A DNA stretch of 21,935 bases. Source: a virus. Shown here piece after piece: positions 20,308 to 21,935 of this stretch. A program made the translations under genes and the position numbers. Where the stretch lies: IMG/VR virus record IMGVR_UViG_3300025316_000074, positions 1 to 21,935 of that record; one strand, given 5' to 3'. Below the pieces are notes generated by a model, which saw nothing but the letters and a program-made list of their open reading frames with translations, was not told the origin of the DNA and did no database searches. Each line of letters opens with the position of its first letter. Position 1 is the first letter of the stretch.

Positions 20308-20918
20308 GCGTTATAATGTCGTACGACAGCCTTGTGCTGAATATCCAGCAGTACATGGAACGAAATGACCCGGACTTCATTGCACAGATACCTAACCTGA
20401 TTGCGCTGGCCGAGTCATCAATTGCTGCAGAGCTTAAGACCTACCTACAACTTATTGTGGTAGAGACCAATCTTGCACAGAACCAAACTGTTCTGAACAA
20501 GCCAGCACGTTGGAGAAAAACTGTCTCTATGAAGGTCAACGGGCAGCCAGTCTTACTACGCAGCCAGGACTATGTGGCACAGTACTTATCTGAGTCATCG
20601 GCAGGCAAGCCAGTATACTACGCGGACTATGACTACAGCAACTGGAACTTTGCCCCACAGCCAGATACAAGCTATCCTGTAGAAATTATTTACTACGCAG
20701 AGGTTCAACCATTAGATTCTTCTAATCAACAAAACCTATGGACAGCTATCGCACCACAGGCGATGTTATACGGTGCCTTGTTGCAAGCACAGGGTTACTT
20801 AAAGGCTATTGACAAGCTACCCGTGTGGAAACAATTCTACACAGACGCCGTTGGCGCACTGAAAAAAGAAGACAATTCACGTCGCATAGACCGCAACACA
20901 ACCATTCAAGAGCCTTAA
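20304..20918 (+). CDS. SU10-type head-tail adaptor
   Basis: A 204-residue protein starting at an ATGA overlap; a second ATG at 20316 (SYDSLVL) is an equally good start without the extra four residues. The order YDSLVLNIQQYMERND, IPNLIALAESSIAAELK, then LNKPARWRKTVSM, GKPVYYADYDYSNWNF and ALLQAQGYLKAIDKL follows the adaptor family named for E. coli podovirus phiSU10, which docks under the portal. Proximity to the gp4-like gene and the portal family fits a neck role. Family assignment is by remembered pattern. Confidence 0.7.
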   Translation: MSVIMSYDSLVLNIQQYMERNDPDFIAQIPNLIALAESSIAAELKTYLQLIVVETNLAQNQTVLNKPARWRKTVSMKVNGQPVLLRSQDYVAQYLSESSAGKPVYYADYDYSNWNFAPQPDTSYPVEIIYYAEVQPLDSSNQQNLWTAIAPQAMLYGALLQAQGYLKAIDKLPVWKQFYTDAVGALKKEDNSRRIDRNTTIQEP

Positions 20919-20921
20919 TAT

Positions 20922-21935
20922 ATGACCACTCCGGTATACGTCTCGCCGTTCACAGGGACAGTTGTAACACCAACTGATGTCTCATACCTCGCGCTGCCTT
21001 TTAGCACAAACCAGACACTAAACTGGCCATCAACTGTCAATGGCGCCGAGGTTGTTGCTGCTCGTATTATTGACTGTACAGCGTCAACATCTGGCCTATC
21101 CATTGCGTTGCCACAAGGCAATCAGGGAACACTGGGCTCAGACATCCTATTCCGCAACTTAGGCGCTTTTTCTTTCTTAGTTACAGACTACACCAGTGGT
21201 GCGTCATTTACTGTCCCCGTCGGTATCTCTAAGTATGTGTACCTCGTAGATAACACAACAGCCGCTGGTGTATGGAACAACGTTACCTTCGCGGCTGGTA
21301 CCTCTGTCGCTGACGCCGCGTCATTGGCCGGCGCTGGACTAACAACAGTCAGTGGGCAACTAGCCACCACTCAAAACCTAGTAGATGTTACATCTTCTCC
21401 AGTCATTAATGATCTTAGCCGCGCTGCTACGTTTGTATGGAATGGCGGCGCTGGAACATTTAATTTACCAATATTTTCCAGTCTATCTGCCGGCTGGTTC
21501 ATTGGATTTAGAAATAATGGCTCTGGCTCACTCACAATTAGCCCAGTATCCCCATCATTAATCAATGGTCAGTCATCCATCATTGCAAACCCTGGTGACT
21601 CTGGGTTTATCATGTATGACTCCGCAAGCAATGGTTTTGTTACTGTCGGCTTCCTTACTGCCCCAAACGTAACCTTCACAGCGGCATCCTACGATGTGGA
21701 TACCATTGTCGGTAACACACTGAACCTAGTATCTTTTGCGCCAGTAATTCAGACATACATTGCACAGTCTGGCACACGCACTCAGACACTAGCTGTTACT
21801 CTGCCAGCGATTACCCAGATCTATATCTTGGTAAACAACACTAATCAAACTGGCTACAACATTACATTCCAGAACCAAGGAACAAGCCAGCCACCGTTCG
21901 TATTGGCGGCGGGTAGTATTGTTACAATGTTAAGC
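20922..21935 (+). CDS. Virion/fibre-like protein, N-terminal part (runs off window)
   Basis: From the ATG at 20922 the frame stays open to the last base, giving 338 residues so far. The sequence is Ser/Thr/Gly/Ala-rich with regular short beta strands (TFNLPIFSSLSAGWFIGFRN, GYNITFQNQGTS) and no membrane segment, consistent with a trimeric tail or fibre protein. It follows the adaptor by three bases and continues the tail block. The N-terminus (TTPVYVSPFTGTVVTPTDVS) probably attaches to the particle. The true length and distal domains lie outside the window, so a specific function cannot be given. Confidence 0.75.
   Translation, partial: MTTPVYVSPFTGTVVTPTDVSYLALPFSTNQTLNWPSTVNGAEVVAARIIDCTASTSGLSIALPQGNQGTLGSDILFRNLGAFSFLVTDYTSGASFTVPVGISKYVYLVDNTTAAGVWNNVTFAAGTSVADAASLAGAGLTTVSGQLATTQNLVDVTSSPVINDLSRAATFVWNGGAGTFNLPIFSSLSAGWFIGFRNNGSGSLTISPVSPSLINGQSSIIANPGDSGFIMYDSASNGFVTVGFLTAPNVTFTAASYDVDTIVGNTLNLVSFAPVIQTYIAQSGTRTQTLAVTLPAITQIYILVNNTNQTGYNITFQNQGTSQPPFVLAAGSIVTMLS

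Noticed and set aside
1-21935. tRNA genes, CRISPR arrays and insertion sequences with terminal inverted repeats
   Set aside because: No cloverleaf with a T-loop signature, no regularly spaced repeats and no transposase frame was seen by eye; a tRNAscan or CRISPR search was not possible here.

Overview
This window is a contiguous piece of the late (virion and lysis) half of a double-stranded DNA tailed phage genome. All supported genes lie on the + strand, are tightly packed with frequent stop/start overlaps, and run off both window edges. The P22 gp4-like tail accessory protein, the SU10-type adaptor and the large portal suggest a short-tailed (podovirus-like) particle. The nested Rz/Rz1 spanin pair needs an outer membrane to act on, so the host is very probably Gram-negative. 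Composition and the fibre protein families resemble uncultivated aquatic phages, but that is inference and the host is not identifiable. No stretch longer than 300 bases lacks a gene; the longest gap, 6215-6338, holds a promoter-like motif and a structured leader.

Layout: (1) 1-5669, head module: portal C-terminus, two small proteins, a GroES-like co-chaperonin, an inserted HNH endonuclease, scaffold, a conserved head protein, a capsid-associated protein and the major capsid protein, closed by an intrinsic terminator. (2) 5744-6214, a second HNH endonuclease between two copies of a promoter-like motif. (3) 6339-16082, virion surface and fibre module: two structural proteins, a Cys-motif/IPT protein, a collagen-containing fibre, further fibre-like proteins including one with a C1q-like domain, an XkdW-like small protein, a GIY-YIG endonuclease, and a small fibre-linked protein. 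(4) 16095-18051, lysis module: two holin-like membrane proteins, a conserved membrane-anchored protein, Rz with Rz1 nested inside it, and a membrane-anchored GH24 lysozyme. (5) 18113 to the end: two related basic Gly/Lys-rich proteins, the P22 gp4-like protein, the SU10-type adaptor, and the start of another virion protein.

The strongest unannotated signals are: (a) an invariant 13-base core (TTTGCATTAATAT) found five times, only on the + strand and only at transcription-unit boundaries, with an AATA element 15-16 bases upstream of its TAATAT part in four copies and an A at the same downstream position in all five; in two copies that A is the first base of an ATG, which predicts leaderless mRNAs; (b) a 19-base duplication of the 3' end of the groES-like gene on the far side of the first HNH gene, differing only at two synonymous third positions, which looks like a scar of insertion with self-protective recoding; (c) the second HNH gene lying between two near-identical 26-base repeats that include the promoter-like motif; (d) a leader at 6250-6338 with two mutually exclusive foldings; (e) fibre genes with shared N-terminal modules and sharp composition breaks. 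Three homing endonucleases of two folds sit at joints between structural genes.
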